Assembly: GCF_000732485.2 (NCBI RefSeq)
Contig: NZ_JAQV02000015.1
Span: forward strand, 62,001 to 126,000
Source of the DNA: Bacillus sp. SJS
GTDB taxonomy: Bacteria; Bacillota; Bacilli; Bacillales; Bacillaceae
DNA length: 64,000 nt
Reading direction: 5' to 3'
Part shown: positions 19,939 to 29,141 of the stretch, piece by piece
Position numbering within the stretch: position 1 is the stretch's first letter
Layout: the number at the start of each line of letters is the position of its first letter
Position numbers and translations under genes: made by a program
The notes under the pieces: generated by a model
The model's database searches: none
What the model was told of the DNA's origin: nothing
The model's input: the letters and a program-made list of their open reading frames with translations, nothing else

Positions 19939-21103
19939 CAGAAGCACCTCTTTTCGAACCAATAAAATAAGCAACCTCTTCAAATTGCTTCGTAAAGAAA
20001 TCCACATCCTGCACACCGGAGAGGTTTTGGAGAACTGTCATTTTACCGTCTTTTCTTAATTCCCCCGCATATTCAATAGCCTCTTTCATACGCTCTTGAG
20101 AAAACAGGACACAGTGCTTTGACTCCTCTTTTTCATGCACATCAAGTGCTTCTAAAAGCTGTCCAAGCTGTAAACCGAATCCTGTGGCAGCTGCAGGGCG
20201 GTCAAACTTTTCCATTAGGCGGTTGTATCTTCCGCCATTCCCAAGCGGAAATCCGACCTTATCTGTGTAAACCTCAAATAGAATCCCTGTGTAGTAGCTC
20301 ATATGGCTCACAATATTCAAATCAAGCTTTATATACTCAGAAACCCCGAATTCCTCCAGCATGCTCCAAAGCTTCTGCAGCTCATCTATAGCCTGTCTGC
20401 AGTCATTGGATTCACAAATGGAAAGAGCCTGCAGCATTTTCCCTGTATCCCCTCTCAGCGCCAGAAAATCAAGCAGCCTTTGCTTATCAATGGAAGACAA
20501 AGCCAGGGATTTCACATGCTCGCGGTACCCCACGTAATTTTTCTCATAAAGAAATCGTCTTAATTTATCCGCTCTCTCCTGGTTCCCGAGGATTTCTTTG
20601 AAAAGAGCATCCGCAAAACCGATATGCCCAATTGCAACCCTGAAGTTTGAGAGACCTGAAGCTTTAAGAGCGGAAATCATCAAGGATATTGCTTCCGCGT
20701 CTGCACTTATGGACTCATCCCCAATCAATTCCACACCAATCTGCTCAAACTCCGCCGGACGGCCGCCTTCTCTTTGCTGTGCTCTATAAACATTCGCTTG
20801 ATAAGAAAGCCTGAGCGGCGAATTGCCAGCCAGTCTTGAAGCCGCAACCCTCGCAATCGGGGCCGTCATATCCGGACGAAGCACAAGCGTCTTCCCCTGC
20901 TGATCCAATAATTTAAAAAGCTGCTGATCCAAAATCGCTGACTGTACACCAACTGTCTCATAATATTCAAGCGCAGGAGTTTCAATAAAATCATACCCCC
21001 AGCCGCTGATTTCCTTCATAATCTTATTCCTGACCGCTCTCTTCGTTTTATAAAGAGCTGGCAGTGTATCCCTCATACCAAGAGGCTTCTCAAACATAAA
21101 CAT
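19931..21103 (-). CDS. hisZ: ATP phosphoribosyltransferase regulatory subunit HisZ
   Basis: Histidyl-tRNA synthetase paralogue that activates short HisG and mediates feedback inhibition by histidine. The 390 residues contain class II synthetase motif 2-like [20 protein letters not shown] and motif 3-like [11 protein letters not shown], but no C-terminal anticodon-binding domain. It is the first gene of the operon. The promoter should lie in 21104-21180. I see no T-box in the leader. Confidence 0.95.
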   Translation of the reverse strand: MFMFEKPLGMRDTLPALYKTKRAVRNKIMKEISGWGYDFIETPALEYYETVGVQSAILDQQLFKLLDQQGKTLVLRPDMTAPIARVAASRLAGNSPLRLSYQANVYRAQQREGGRPAEFEQIGVELIGDESISADAEAISLMISALKASGLSNFRVAIGHIGFADALFKEILGNQERADKLRRFLYEKNYVGYREHVKSLALSSIDKQRLLDFLALRGDTGKMLQALSICESNDCRQAIDELQKLWSMLEEFGVSEYIKLDLNIVSHMSYYTGILFEVYTDKVGFPLGNGGRYNRLMEKFDRPAAATGFGLQLGQLLEALDVHEKEESKHCVLFSQERMKEAIEYAGELRKDGKMTVLQNLSGVQDVDFFTKQFEEVAYFIGSKRGASDE

Positions 21104-21270
21104 CGAATCGGCACCCCCAATTAATACGAAATGTTCAAAATCCTTTAGTTCGCTAATATGTTACCATACTAACAAAATAAAGTTATACGTTCAAGGAAAA
21201 ATTCGTTTCTGTTTGTATGCTTCCCTCTTTTGAGTGAGAATCAACCTTGAAATGCGGGAGATGGATGTTA
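21104..21270 (-). promoter_or_regulatory. Presumed his operon promoter region
   Basis: AT-rich 165-nt stretch directly upstream of hisZ. The dyads TTAG-TTCG-CTAA and TATGTTACCATA (10 of 12 symmetric) lie near 21147-21170 and could be regulator sites. No strong -35/-10 pair stands out, and there is no terminator hairpin or T-box-like leader, so control by a DNA-binding regulator is more likely than attenuation. Confidence 0.35.
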
Positions 21271-21800
21271 TGCCTGGCATTGTTGGGTTCCGGGCGCTTG
21301 CCTGGCATTCTTCCCTGGCATTCCTTGATTTCGGGCGCTTGCCTGGCATTCTTGCCTGGCATTCCTGGATTTCGGGCGTTTGCCTGGCATTCTTCCCTGG
21401 CATTGTTGGGTTCCGGGCGTTTGCCTGGCATTCTTGCCTGGCATTGATTCTTTTCACGATGTTGCCTGGCATTTTTCCCTGGCATTGATTCTTTTCACGA
21501 TGTTGCCTGGCATTTTTCCCTGGCATTGATTCTTTTCACGATGTTGCCTGGCATTTTTCCCTGGCATTGATTCTTTTCACGATGTTGCCTGGCATTTTCC
21601 CCTGGCATTCCTGGGTTCCGGGCGTTTGCCTGGCATTCTTGCCTGGCATTTCTTGATTTCGGGCGTTTGCCTGGCATTCTTGCCTGGCATCGCTGCTTTT
21701 CACGATAATCCCTGGCATTCCTGCCACGCATTACTGCTTTTCTAGGATAATGCCATGCATTCCTGCCACGCATCTCTGCTTGCCCCACTAATGCCAGGCA
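21271..21800. repeat. Tandem array of 41-bp units
   Basis: Unit starts (TGCC of TGCCTGGCATT) fall at 21299, 21340, 21381, 21422, 21463, 21504, 21545, 21586, 21627, 21668, 21709, 21751 and 21792, i.e. steps of 41 bp with a single 42, plus a 28-bp first unit at 21271. Most units are two 13-bp subrepeats (TGCCTGGCATTCT-type) plus a ~16-nt tail of two classes, one ending CGGGCGTT and one CACGATGT. The 28-bp unit equals one unit minus one subrepeat. Units decay toward the right end (TGCCACGCATT, TGCCATGCATT). The array is intergenic between hisZ and yvoF. ORFs through it on both strands are repeat artefacts. Confidence 0.95.
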
Positions 21801-21814
21801 CCGCACCACCACCA

Positions 21815-21859
21815 CAAAAAAACCCGCCAAACAGAATCAGTCTTTCTGTTCAGCGGGTT
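21815..21859 (-). terminator. yvoF terminator overlapping the CDS end
   Basis: Minus-strand arms AACCCGCTGAACAGA and TCTGTTTGGCGGGTT followed by T5. The 5' arm includes the last codons of yvoF, so stop codon and stem overlap. Confidence 0.85.
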
Positions 21860-22367
21860 CGATCGTCGCTCTCTTTTCCATTTCTTCTTTTGTATAAATG
21901 ATCTGCATGGGGTTGCCGCCTGCGAAGGCTCCGGCTGGTACATCTTTATGTACAAGAGTACCGGCAGAAACGATTGCTCCGTTTCCAATCGTCACACCTG
22001 GCAAAATGGTGCTGTTTGCCCCAATCATAACCTCATCCCCGATGATCACATCACCAAGCCGGTATTCTTTAATGAGGTATTCATGAGCCAGAATGGTCGT
22101 ATTATAGCCAATCACGGAATTCCGGCCGACTTGAATTTTTTCCGGAAACATGACATCCAGCATGACCATGAGCGCAAAAGAGGTTTGCTCACCTGCTTTA
22201 ACTCCCAGGAATGTCCGGTACATCCAGTTTTTCATGCCGAGAAACGGGGTGTATCGGGCAAGCTGGATGACAATAAAATTTCTGGCAACCTTCCAAAACG
22301 GCACCGTTTTATAGATATGCCAAAGGGAATTAGCACCGGACACAGGGTAGCGTGTGGTTTGTCTCAA
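21837..22367 (-). CDS. yvoF: YvoF acyltransferase (left-handed beta-helix)
   Basis: A 176-residue hexapeptide-repeat acyltransferase. Isoleucine-rich turns run through the middle: [20 protein letters not shown], then [20 protein letters not shown] and [20 protein letters not shown]. The end is the family's [19 protein letters not shown]. It probably O-acetylates a sugar or other acceptor; the substrate is unknown. It overlaps ppaX by 4 nt and closes the hprK-lgt-yvoD-ppaX-yvoF operon, the same order as in B. subtilis. Confidence 0.92.
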   Translation of the reverse strand: MRQTTRYPVSGANSLWHIYKTVPFWKVARNFIVIQLARYTPFLGMKNWMYRTFLGVKAGEQTSFALMVMLDVMFPEKIQVGRNSVIGYNTTILAHEYLIKEYRLGDVIIGDEVMIGANSTILPGVTIGNGAIVSAGTLVHKDVPAGAFAGGNPMQIIYTKEEMEKRATIEPAEQKD

Positions 22368-23011
22368 GCTTTTTCCACTCCAGCGATTGGAAGCAAATCA
22401 CTCATTTGCTCCAGCATAAAGTCGGGTTTGTATGCTGATAGATATTCTCTGCCTTTAATCGTCCAGGCTACACCCGCAGTTAATGTACCTGCGTTTTGGC
22501 CCGCTTCGATATCATGATGATTATCTCCTACCATGATTGCTTCATCAGGTTTTGAATCAAGGAGTTCCAGCGCCTTCAGGACCGGCTCGGGATGCGGCTT
22601 TGCGTGTTCAACGTCATCCAGGGTAACAACGACATCAAAGAACTGGCCAAGGTTCGTTAACTTAAGCCCCATGTTTACGGTGTCTCTGATCTTCGTCGTT
22701 ACAATGCCCAGCTTGAATCCTTCTTGATGAAGCTTTTGAACGGTTTCAAAAACTGTGGCAAATTCCGTAACCAAAGCATCATGCTGCTTATGGTTAAAGG
22801 CCCGGTACACTCCAATCATTTCCTCGGCTTTCTCAGGATTGATTGAGTGGAAGGTGTCGTGAAGAGTCGGACCGATAAACGGCAGGACAAGCTCGCGGCT
22901 GTACTCGCCGGGCTTGTAGTGATTCAGTGTATGAAGAAACGATTCGATGATCAATTCGTTTGTATTAATCAATGTTCCGTCCAAATCAAACAGAATGGTA
23001 TTCCTTTTCAT
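22364..23011 (-). CDS. ppaX: Pyrophosphatase PpaX
   Basis: HAD-superfamily pyrophosphatase that hydrolyses the PPi produced when HprK dephosphorylates Ser46-P HPr/Crh. About 215 residues: nucleophile motif [11 protein letters not shown], motif II in [11 protein letters not shown], and motif III/IV in [12 protein letters not shown] and [16 protein letters not shown]. The start ATG at 23011 follows AAAGGAA. It overlaps the 3' end of yvoD by 26 nt. Its presence in the hprK operon fits its role. Confidence 0.94.
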   Translation of the reverse strand: MKRNTILFDLDGTLINTNELIIESFLHTLNHYKPGEYSRELVLPFIGPTLHDTFHSINPEKAEEMIGVYRAFNHKQHDALVTEFATVFETVQKLHQEGFKLGIVTTKIRDTVNMGLKLTNLGQFFDVVVTLDDVEHAKPHPEPVLKALELLDSKPDEAIMVGDNHHDIEAGQNAGTLTAGVAWTIKGREYLSAYKPDFMLEQMSDLLPIAGVEKA

Positions 23012-23954
23012 GAACAGGTTCCTTTCTCGCTGAAGAATCAGGCTGTTTCCAAAGTTTTGCAATAATCACGGTTAACAGAACCGCAGTAATGACTCTTATT
23101 AAAAATAATGGCAGAACCGAAATTCCCAGTGGAACAAAAATAAGCGTATCTTCCACTACGGCATGGCATGAAACAAGGAAGATAAAAGCAAGTGTCAGAT
23201 CACGGTAGCTGACTCCATCCTCTTTCACTGCCTGAATCATGACTCCCGCTCCGTACGCGAGTCCAATTGTTAAGCCGGCAACGAGTGTCATTGAGGTATT
23301 CTCTCTCATGCCGAGGAATCTTGTAACCGGGGCCATCCATTTAGAAAATACCTTCAGCCAGCCAAAATCCTTCATAAACTGCATGATAATCATAAGCGGA
23401 ATCACGATGGCTGCTAGCTGCACAATGCCAAGCACACCCTTGCCGATTGCATCAAGCAGGATTTCTCCCCATCCATCCGGGTGAGACTGGCTTTTTGAAA
23501 TAAAACCGTACTGCGCCATTTCGCCGCCGCCTCTCCAGACCAGATTGATGACAGCCGCCGAAATAATGGCGAGCCCCACTCTCACAATGAGAATCAGCCA
23601 AAGCTTAATTCCCACTTTGGCGGCGACCGTGGATTCGATAATCAGATTATGAGAGAATGACAGCATCACGGCTAGTATGAAAACTTCCTTAACCGATAAA
23701 TCGAGTGTCAGGATGCCTGCAATTCCTGCGTACAGGTTTAAAAAATTCCCGAGCACAAGCGGAATGGCCGCCTCTCCTCTTAATCCAATCAGCCCCATCA
23801 GAGGTGCTATAAGCTGAATAATCCAATCCAATACAGGTTTATGACGAAGGATCCCTACGAGAAGCGTCACGGGAAAAATGACTTTTCCAAGCGTCCATGT
23901 TGTAGCAAGCCCCGCCTTCCAGCCATTTGCTAAACTCGCCTTCAGTCGAATCAC
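22986..23954 (-). CDS. yvoD: YvoD, nucleoside-recognition (Gate) domain membrane protein
   Basis: A 322-residue polytopic membrane protein with about eight hydrophobic segments and duplicated nucleoside-recognition (Gate) domains related to SpoIIM-adjacent and NupC-like proteins. Characteristic stretches are [20 protein letters not shown] and [20 protein letters not shown]. Transported substrate unknown. It lies between lgt and ppaX with very short or overlapping junctions. Confidence 0.88.
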   Translation of the reverse strand: MIRLKASLANGWKAGLATTWTLGKVIFPVTLLVGILRHKPVLDWIIQLIAPLMGLIGLRGEAAIPLVLGNFLNLYAGIAGILTLDLSVKEVFILAVMLSFSHNLIIESTVAAKVGIKLWLILIVRVGLAIISAAVINLVWRGGGEMAQYGFISKSQSHPDGWGEILLDAIGKGVLGIVQLAAIVIPLMIIMQFMKDFGWLKVFSKWMAPVTRFLGMRENTSMTLVAGLTIGLAYGAGVMIQAVKEDGVSYRDLTLAFIFLVSCHAVVEDTLIFVPLGISVLPLFLIRVITAVLLTVIIAKLWKQPDSSARKEPVHEKEYHSV

Positions 23955-23960
23955 TCCTTA

Positions 23961-24773
23961 TTATGAATCCAGGTATCTCTTTTTTGAAAGGCCGCTCATG
24001 CGACGGTATATGATGATTCCGACGGCCGTTACAATCAGTACAATCGAGATGACCTGAGCTATACGCAGGTCTGCTGTCAGCATTAAACTGTCTGTTCTCA
24101 TTCCCTCAATGAAGAAACGGCCGATTGAATACCAGATGACATAGGATAAAAACAGTTCCCCTCTTCTTAGATTCACTTTTCGCAAGAATAGCAGCAAAGC
24201 AAAGCCGGCTAAATTCCAGAGGGATTCGTATAAGAAAGTAGGGTGATAATATTGCCCATCTATGTACATCTGGTTAATGATAAAATTCGGAAGATGGAGA
24301 TTTTCTAAAAATCCCCTTGTAACCGGACCGCCAAACGCTTCCTGATTCATAAAATTTCCCCAGCGGCCAATTGCCTGCCCCAATATAATACTTGGCGCGG
24401 CAATATCTGCAATTTTCCAGAATGAGAGCTTTTTGATTCTGGCAAAAACGACACCTGTTGCCACTGCGCCAATCAGACCTCCATGGATTGCGAGACCTCC
24501 CTGCCAGATTTGAGGAATCATTGCGGGATTCTGCGAATAATAATCCCACTGAAATGCTACGTAATAAAGCCTTGCGCAGATGATGGCAATTGGAATAGCA
24601 AAAAGGACCAAATCAACAAACGTATCTTTATGAAGGCCTCTCCTTACACTTTCCCTTACAGCAATCCACAGGCCGAGCAGCGCCCCAAGACCGATTATGA
24701 TCCCATACCAGTGGACCTGCAGCCCTAAAAATTCAACCGCAATTGGATTAAGCGGCTGGATTGTTCCTAACAT
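23961..24773 (-). CDS. lgt: Prolipoprotein diacylglyceryl transferase
   Basis: Membrane enzyme adding diacylglycerol to the lipobox cysteine of prolipoproteins. The 270-residue protein has about seven transmembrane segments and the Lgt signature [16 protein letters not shown], preceded by the essential HGGLIGA. It lies 28 nt downstream of hprK. Lipoprotein substrates in this window include UgpB and YidC2. Confidence 0.96.
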   Translation of the reverse strand: MLGTIQPLNPIAVEFLGLQVHWYGIIIGLGALLGLWIAVRESVRRGLHKDTFVDLVLFAIPIAIICARLYYVAFQWDYYSQNPAMIPQIWQGGLAIHGGLIGAVATGVVFARIKKLSFWKIADIAAPSIILGQAIGRWGNFMNQEAFGGPVTRGFLENLHLPNFIINQMYIDGQYYHPTFLYESLWNLAGFALLLFLRKVNLRRGELFLSYVIWYSIGRFFIEGMRTDSLMLTADLRIAQVISIVLIVTAVGIIIYRRMSGLSKKRYLDS

Positions 24774-24801
24774 TCCCTTCAGCTCCTCTTCTGACCGTTA
24801 A

Positions 24802-25728
24802 TCAGCGTTCTCCTTCTTCAATTACATCAGCAAGCTTTGTCGTGAATTGTTCGGCAGCATTCAGTCCCATCCGTTTCAGACGGAAGTTCATAGCAGCTAC
24901 TTCAATAATTACCGCCAGATTTCGTCCTGGGCGAACCGGTACCGTAAGCTTTTGAATATTCGTATCAATAATTTTCATCGTCTCTTCTTCTAAGCCGAGA
25001 CGGTCATATTGTTTTTTCGCATCCCATGTTTCGAGATCAATCACAAGCGTAATCCGCTTATTACTCCGGACTGCACCGGCCCCAAACAATGTCATTACGT
25101 CAATAATGCCGAGTCCCCGGATTTCCAGAAGATGCTCAATCAGTTCAGGAGCATTTCCAATCAGTGTGTTTTGATCCTCCTGCCTGATTTCAACACAATC
25201 ATCGGCTACAAGACGATGTCCGCGCTTAACCAGCTCAAGTGCGGTTTCGCTTTTTCCCACACCGCTTTTCCCGATAATCAGCACGCCTACACCATAAATA
25301 TCAACAAGCACCCCGTGTACAGCTGTAGTTGGAGCAAGCTTGCTTTCTAAAAAGTTCGTTAAATGACTCGATAGACGGGTAGTTTTCATGGAAGAACGAA
25401 GAACAGGTACACCGCTTCGTTCAGATGCCTCTTTCAGTTCTTCAGGAATATCAAGTTCACGAGAAATAATGATTGCCGGAGTAATCGGAGTGCATAGCGC
25501 CGTCATCCGCTCTTCTTTTTCATGACGTGATAATTTTTCAAAAAATGACAGCTCGGTTTTGCCTAAAATCTGAACCCGATCCTTCGGGTAGTATGCAAAA
25601 TAACCTGCAATTTCAAGGCCCGGTCTTGACAAATCACTTGTCATAATCGGACGGTTAATCCCTTCCTCACCGCTAATCAGTTCCATCTTGAATTTTTCCA
25701 TTAAATCCTTTGTACGTACTTTAGGCAT
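24802..25728 (-). CDS. hprK: HPr kinase/phosphorylase
   Basis: Bifunctional kinase/phosphorylase acting on Ser46 of HPr and Crh, the central switch of carbon catabolite repression. 308 residues: the C-terminal catalytic domain has Walker [10 protein letters not shown] (about residue 155) and the signature [11 protein letters not shown], and [18 protein letters not shown] lies near the end. First gene of its operon, preceded by AAGGAGGG. Confidence 0.97.
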   Translation of the reverse strand: MPKVRTKDLMEKFKMELISGEEGINRPIMTSDLSRPGLEIAGYFAYYPKDRVQILGKTELSFFEKLSRHEKEERMTALCTPITPAIIISRELDIPEELKEASERSGVPVLRSSMKTTRLSSHLTNFLESKLAPTTAVHGVLVDIYGVGVLIIGKSGVGKSETALELVKRGHRLVADDCVEIRQEDQNTLIGNAPELIEHLLEIRGLGIIDVMTLFGAGAVRSNKRITLVIDLETWDAKKQYDRLGLEEETMKIIDTNIQKLTVPVRPGRNLAVIIEVAAMNFRLKRMGLNAAEQFTTKLADVIEEGER

Positions 25729-25858
25729 AGATGAGCCCTCCTTTAGCCAACACCATAAGTGAAATCTTCTTTCATTTTAGCACTTTTATCTCTGCTGATA
25801 TAGTCTTTCAGGACGGTCCTCGAATCGAAGCAAGTTTTAGTAGAGTTTTTTTAAAAAT

Positions 25859-25925
25859 AAGCTCTGTTAAACTCCATCCGCTGCGCGTGATCGTTTATCC
25901 TTAGACAGGGAGTGAGCCTCCTTCA
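25859..25925 (+). repeat. Dispersed repeat, degraded copy B
   Basis: Begins AAGCTCTGTTAAACT as in copies C and D, keeps the CGTTTATCCTT and GGGAGTGAGCCTCC-like interior, then loses similarity before the right end. Located between hprK and the phosphoesterase gene. Confidence 0.5.
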
Positions 25926-25982
25926 CATCCTGCAGGTTCAATTTTAGTTTATCCATAGTTCCGCTACAGGTAAGCGAATATA

Positions 25983-26008
25983 AAAGAACCTCCCAGATTT
26001 AGAAGGTT
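25983..26008 (-). terminator. Terminator of the phosphoesterase gene
   Basis: Minus-strand GAACCTTC / GGGAGGTTC stem followed by TTTTATATT, overlapping the stop codon of the gene. Confidence 0.65.
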
Positions 26009-26868
26009 CCATTCATTTTCAAAAAATAAGGTTTTTCCCATTCTTTATTTAAATATGGAGAGTACGATCTAACTTGAATCCCGTCTTGCTTCCAGGTTAA
26101 GATTTGCATGTATCCCCCTCCGCCTTTAGGAAGTCCCTGATAGTTGGCAAGGAGCTGATAGACCTTTCTGCCCTTTTGAGGGACATCCACTCTTTTGGCG
26201 ATTCCATAATAATGGCCGCTCAGGACCAGTTTTACATTTTTATTTGGAACGACTACATTCCTATAGATTCTTTCTCCATTTTTACTTCGGGTTCCCTGAT
26301 ACGTAAGGTAATCATGTAAGGCCAGAACCGCTTCTTTGTTCCGGTAATGCTTAAGCACGCGGTTCATCCACTTTACTTCCCCTTTGCCTGCTTTGCACCA
26401 GCCCATATAAAGAAAAATCTTGCCTCCGGCTAAGTCATAGTGACCGCAATTATCTAAAAAGGAGCCCTTATAATAAGGCTTGGAATCAAAACGATGCTCC
26501 CCGAAAAAACGATGGTAAGGCTGAACGCCCGCATTGCCTGTGAAATCATGATTTCCGGGCAGAACACCGTATGAAAACCTTTGTGCATCAAGCTTGCGAA
26601 AAGCCCGATGATTTCTCTCCCATTGGCTGTATTGACTGGAATTATGCACCAAGTCTCCTGTATGAATCAAATATGAAAGCCTTTCTGGCGTTCTGTTTTT
26701 TAAAATCCATTTTATTTGATTTGTCAGTATCTCTGGATGGTCTCTAACGTAATATTGAGTATCCGACATCCATACAAAAGAGAAATCCTCACCGGCATGG
26801 CCTTTATATGGGAGAGCAATTAAAACAACGATAACCAGCAGGATGAGCAGTATGCGTATAAATTTCAT
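25999..26868 (-). CDS. Secreted metallophosphoesterase
   Basis: A 289-residue calcineurin-like phosphoesterase with an N-terminal signal peptide (about 1-25; IRILLILLVIVVLIALPYKG followed by HAG). Metal and catalytic motifs are in order: WMSDTQYY, HTGDLVH, GNHD, LHDYL and SGHYYG. It is probably exported and acts on an extracellular phosphate ester or nucleotide; substrate unknown. It is a single-gene unit with its own terminator. Confidence 0.88.
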   Translation of the reverse strand: MKFIRILLILLVIVVLIALPYKGHAGEDFSFVWMSDTQYYVRDHPEILTNQIKWILKNRTPERLSYLIHTGDLVHNSSQYSQWERNHRAFRKLDAQRFSYGVLPGNHDFTGNAGVQPYHRFFGEHRFDSKPYYKGSFLDNCGHYDLAGGKIFLYMGWCKAGKGEVKWMNRVLKHYRNKEAVLALHDYLTYQGTRSKNGERIYRNVVVPNKNVKLVLSGHYYGIAKRVDVPQKGRKVYQLLANYQGLPKGGGGYMQILTWKQDGIQVRSYSPYLNKEWEKPYFLKMNGTF

Positions 26869-26945
26869 TTCATCACCTGGTCGTTATCATTCCCATTTTC
26901 CCCGAAAGTACAAATGAGATTTTACTGGCGGCGCTTCAATCTGAA

Positions 26946-26980
26946 CAAAAAATATAGACCAGCGGCATATCGCTGGTCTA
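26946..26980 (-). terminator. yvlABCD operon terminator
   Basis: Perfect 10-bp stem TAGACCAGCG / CGCTGGTCTA, six-base loop, followed on the minus strand by TATTTTTTG. It touches the yvlD stop codon. Confidence 0.92.
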
Positions 26981-27343
26981 CTTGTTTTCCCGCATTGGCT
27001 CAATGACCCCTTTTTGCACGACAAGGTGCAGCAGGGAAATGACGATAGCGGCTAAAATGGCGGTTCCAAATCCATCGATGTTAAATGCGTCGCCCATGAT
27101 TGCTTGCGTAATCATAAGGGTAATGGCATTGATGACAAAGAGGAACAGACCAAGTGTTAACACTGTAACGGGCAGTGTCAAAATAATCAAAAATGGTTTT
27201 ATTAAAAAATTGATTATGGATAGGACCAGGCTTGCCAATACGGCAGCCCAGATGCTGGCAATTTGAAAATTGTCTTTAAAAATCAGCGCGCAGACCATTA
27301 AAATGACTGCATTGTTTAAAACGCTGATGATCCACCTAACCAT
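26978..27343 (-). CDS. yvlD: YvlD, phage-holin-4-like membrane protein
   Basis: A 121-residue membrane protein with four hydrophobic segments covering most of its length, of the Phage_holin_4_2 (DUF360) type. Conserved FLIKPFLIILTLPVTVLTLG and the NAITLMI segment are clear. In B. subtilis the yvl operon belongs to the cell-envelope stress regulon and is linked to LiaH/PspA-type defence. It overlaps yvlC by 8 nt. Confidence 0.9.
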   Translation of the reverse strand: MVRWIISVLNNAVILMVCALIFKDNFQIASIWAAVLASLVLSIINFLIKPFLIILTLPVTVLTLGLFLFVINAITLMITQAIMGDAFNIDGFGTAILAAIVISLLHLVVQKGVIEPMRENK

Positions 27344-27539
27344 GTATTTGATTTCCTTCTTTTTTCAATAAAAGCACTAAAACGAAATAAGCAATGATTA
27401 ACGGAGCACCGCCGGTCGGAAACAATGCAATGATATAAATCACGCGCAGCAGGTTCGCATTTATCCCAAACCTGTCAGCAATGCCTCCCAGTACTCCGGC
27501 TACTTTTTTATTCGTAACTGAACGAGTTAGTTTTCCCAT
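27336..27539 (-). CDS. yvlC: YvlC, PspC-domain protein
   Basis: A 67-residue PspC-domain protein with the conserved KKVAGVLGGIADRFGINANL and a C-terminal transmembrane helix (ALFPTGGAPLIIAYFVLVLL). It is probably a membrane-stress sensor or anchor. It lies between yvlB (6-nt gap) and yvlD (8-nt overlap). Confidence 0.92.
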   Translation of the reverse strand: MGKLTRSVTNKKVAGVLGGIADRFGINANLLRVIYIIALFPTGGAPLIIAYFVLVLLLKKEGNQIHG

Positions 27540-27545
27540 TTCTTC

Positions 27546-28664
27546 TCACCTCTCCATATGCTTTAAAACAACTGAGCCTGTTTTCGAATCAGCAAACACA
27601 GACAAATCACCTTTAGCGGTTTCGTTCGATCGGAATTTCAATTCCTTTGTGATCGACTCGTGTTTTTCACTTGTTACTTCAAGTGCATCCAAGTAACAAT
27701 GCAGGGACCCGAGGTTTGATTTCAACTCCCCATTCGCCTTAATGGTTTGCGGAATCGAAATTTCTACGCTGCCGGTGGCGGCACTGCAATGGATGGTTTT
27801 GCATTCCGGATCTGACACGTGAAGCAGGATTTTCCCGTTGAAGCTCTGCAGATCAAGCTTCCTCCCTGCCCCGCTTACATCAATCATTCCATGAATGGTT
27901 TCGGCTTCAACGGTTTGAAATTGATGCTGCGCTAATTTAATTTGCCCGTTTGCTGTTTCAAGCTCTGCTTTTTCACCACTGAGTGACGTTAGTGAAATCA
28001 CCCCGTTGGCGGTTTTTGCTTTAAAATCCTTCACAGTTAGCTGTTCCCCTCTAATAGGACCGCTAAACAGTTTTACTTTCGCGGACTCATAAACCTTTGC
28101 CGGCAGGAAAATGAGAACATTTGCCTTCATAGATTTTTTCTCGCATTGAATTCTTAGCTTGCTGCCTTCCATTTCGCAATAAAAGTTTTTAAGAAAAGCC
28201 TCTTTTGCCTGTGCAGCATCCTCCGTCTGATAAACCTTTGTTTCGCATTCTATCCGAACTTCATCTTCCGGCCAGGGTTTAAATGTGACGTTCCCATTCA
28301 CTATTTGAACATCCCATTCCATTAACCCTCTTCCGCTGAACTGAAAAATATGCTGAACATCAAAGGAAGAACCGATGGCTAAATCCAAATCCAGTTCTTT
28401 TACCTTCTTCACGGCGAAATCAATCCAGTTCATTAATTTCGAGGCAGTTTTTCCTGAAGGCGATCCTTCCTGGTTCTCCTGATAAGCGCTTTGCTGACTG
28501 CCTTTTTCGTCTTTTTTCAGTAAAATTGAGGGTGTAAAGGATGCCCACTTTTTCTCATGGCTTTCCTTTTCATGGTCAAGCTTTTCTATGAGAGAGAGCG
28601 CTTCTTCAACGTTCAGCTTTCCTTCCTCTACAAGCTTCAATATTCTTCGGCGTTCTTCCTGCAC
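27546..28664 (-). CDS. yvlB: YvlB, DUF4097 beta-helix-like protein
   Basis: A 372-residue protein with an N-terminal short helical domain (LKLVEEGKLNVEEALSLIEK, a SHOCT-like segment) and a long DUF4097 beta-strand region of repeated G-x-I/V turns (NGVISLTSLSGEKAELETAN, then GMIDVSGAGRKLDLQSFNGK). No signal peptide is evident, so it may act inside the cell in membrane stress together with PspC-like YvlC. Mechanism unknown. Confidence 0.88.
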   Translation of the reverse strand: MQEERRRILKLVEEGKLNVEEALSLIEKLDHEKESHEKKWASFTPSILLKKDEKGSQQSAYQENQEGSPSGKTASKLMNWIDFAVKKVKELDLDLAIGSSFDVQHIFQFSGRGLMEWDVQIVNGNVTFKPWPEDEVRIECETKVYQTEDAAQAKEAFLKNFYCEMEGSKLRIQCEKKSMKANVLIFLPAKVYESAKVKLFSGPIRGEQLTVKDFKAKTANGVISLTSLSGEKAELETANGQIKLAQHQFQTVEAETIHGMIDVSGAGRKLDLQSFNGKILLHVSDPECKTIHCSAATGSVEISIPQTIKANGELKSNLGSLHCYLDALEVTSEKHESITKELKFRSNETAKGDLSVFADSKTGSVVLKHMER

Positions 28665-28728
28665 GGTAACTCCTCCTCAAAAATACAACCTAGTATCACC
28701 CTATTCGGCAAGATGAAAATCAATCCCT

Positions 28729-29046
28729 TTAAACTGTTTTTAATATCTTAATTCCTTTAACAATGTTCCAGACGAAAACAATAAAATTAACAAGTAACAC
28801 GACAGGAAATCCAGAAAGAAATACGATACCTATCAGCTCATTCTGTCCGGCAAAGGCTGCACCCAGAAAGATAAACATATAAGCAATAATGGTGATCGCA
28901 GGGATGACATGAGACAAAAATGACTTTTTAGCATGTGATTTCGTTACAGCATCATCAGTGACAAAATAAACGATTAGCGGCAGTAAGAACGGTGCAAAAA
29001 GCACACTGAAATAGCATAGTGCGGAAAGTAATTTATCGGTTTTCAT
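28729..29046 (-). CDS. yvlA: YvlA, DUF4870 membrane protein
   Basis: A 105-residue membrane protein with about three transmembrane segments and the DUF4870 pattern: KLLSALCYFSVLFAPFLLPL, VTDDAVTKSHAKKSFLSHVI, then a terminal VNFIVFVWNIVKGIKIL. It is the first gene of the yvlABCD unit. Function unknown, presumably cell-envelope related like its neighbours. Confidence 0.88.
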   Translation of the reverse strand: MKTDKLLSALCYFSVLFAPFLLPLIVYFVTDDAVTKSHAKKSFLSHVIPAITIIAYMFIFLGAAFAGQNELIGIVFLSGFPVVLLVNFIVFVWNIVKGIKILKTV

Positions 29047-29104
29047 GAAGTTCCATCTCCTTTACATCCTTTTACGATTCAAATAGGTGATTGGTTTCAC
29101 TATA

Positions 29105-29135
29105 TGAAAATAGCCAGCTCAATAGATGAGCTGGC
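29105..29135 (-). terminator. uvrBA terminator
   Basis: Minus-strand GCCAGCTCA / TGAGCTGGC stem with a five-base loop and TATTTTC tail, just past the uvrA stop. Confidence 0.85.
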
Positions 29136-29141
29136 CCAAAC

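Noticed and set aside
21104-21180. T-box or attenuator before hisZ
   Set aside because: No terminator/antiterminator pair and no T-box sequence (TGGNACCGCG-like) could be found in the short leader.
21271-21800. CRISPR array
   Set aside because: Regular 41-bp period with repeated motif suggested it, but the putative spacers are themselves copies of two classes and there are no cas genes; subrepeats of 13 bp also do not fit.
21191-21830. Protein-coding ORFs (about 100-111 residues, NARQ/MPGK-rich) through the 41-bp array
   Set aside because: Open frames exist on both strands and in several frames because the repeats lack stops; no ribosome binding site and the composition is purely repeat-derived.
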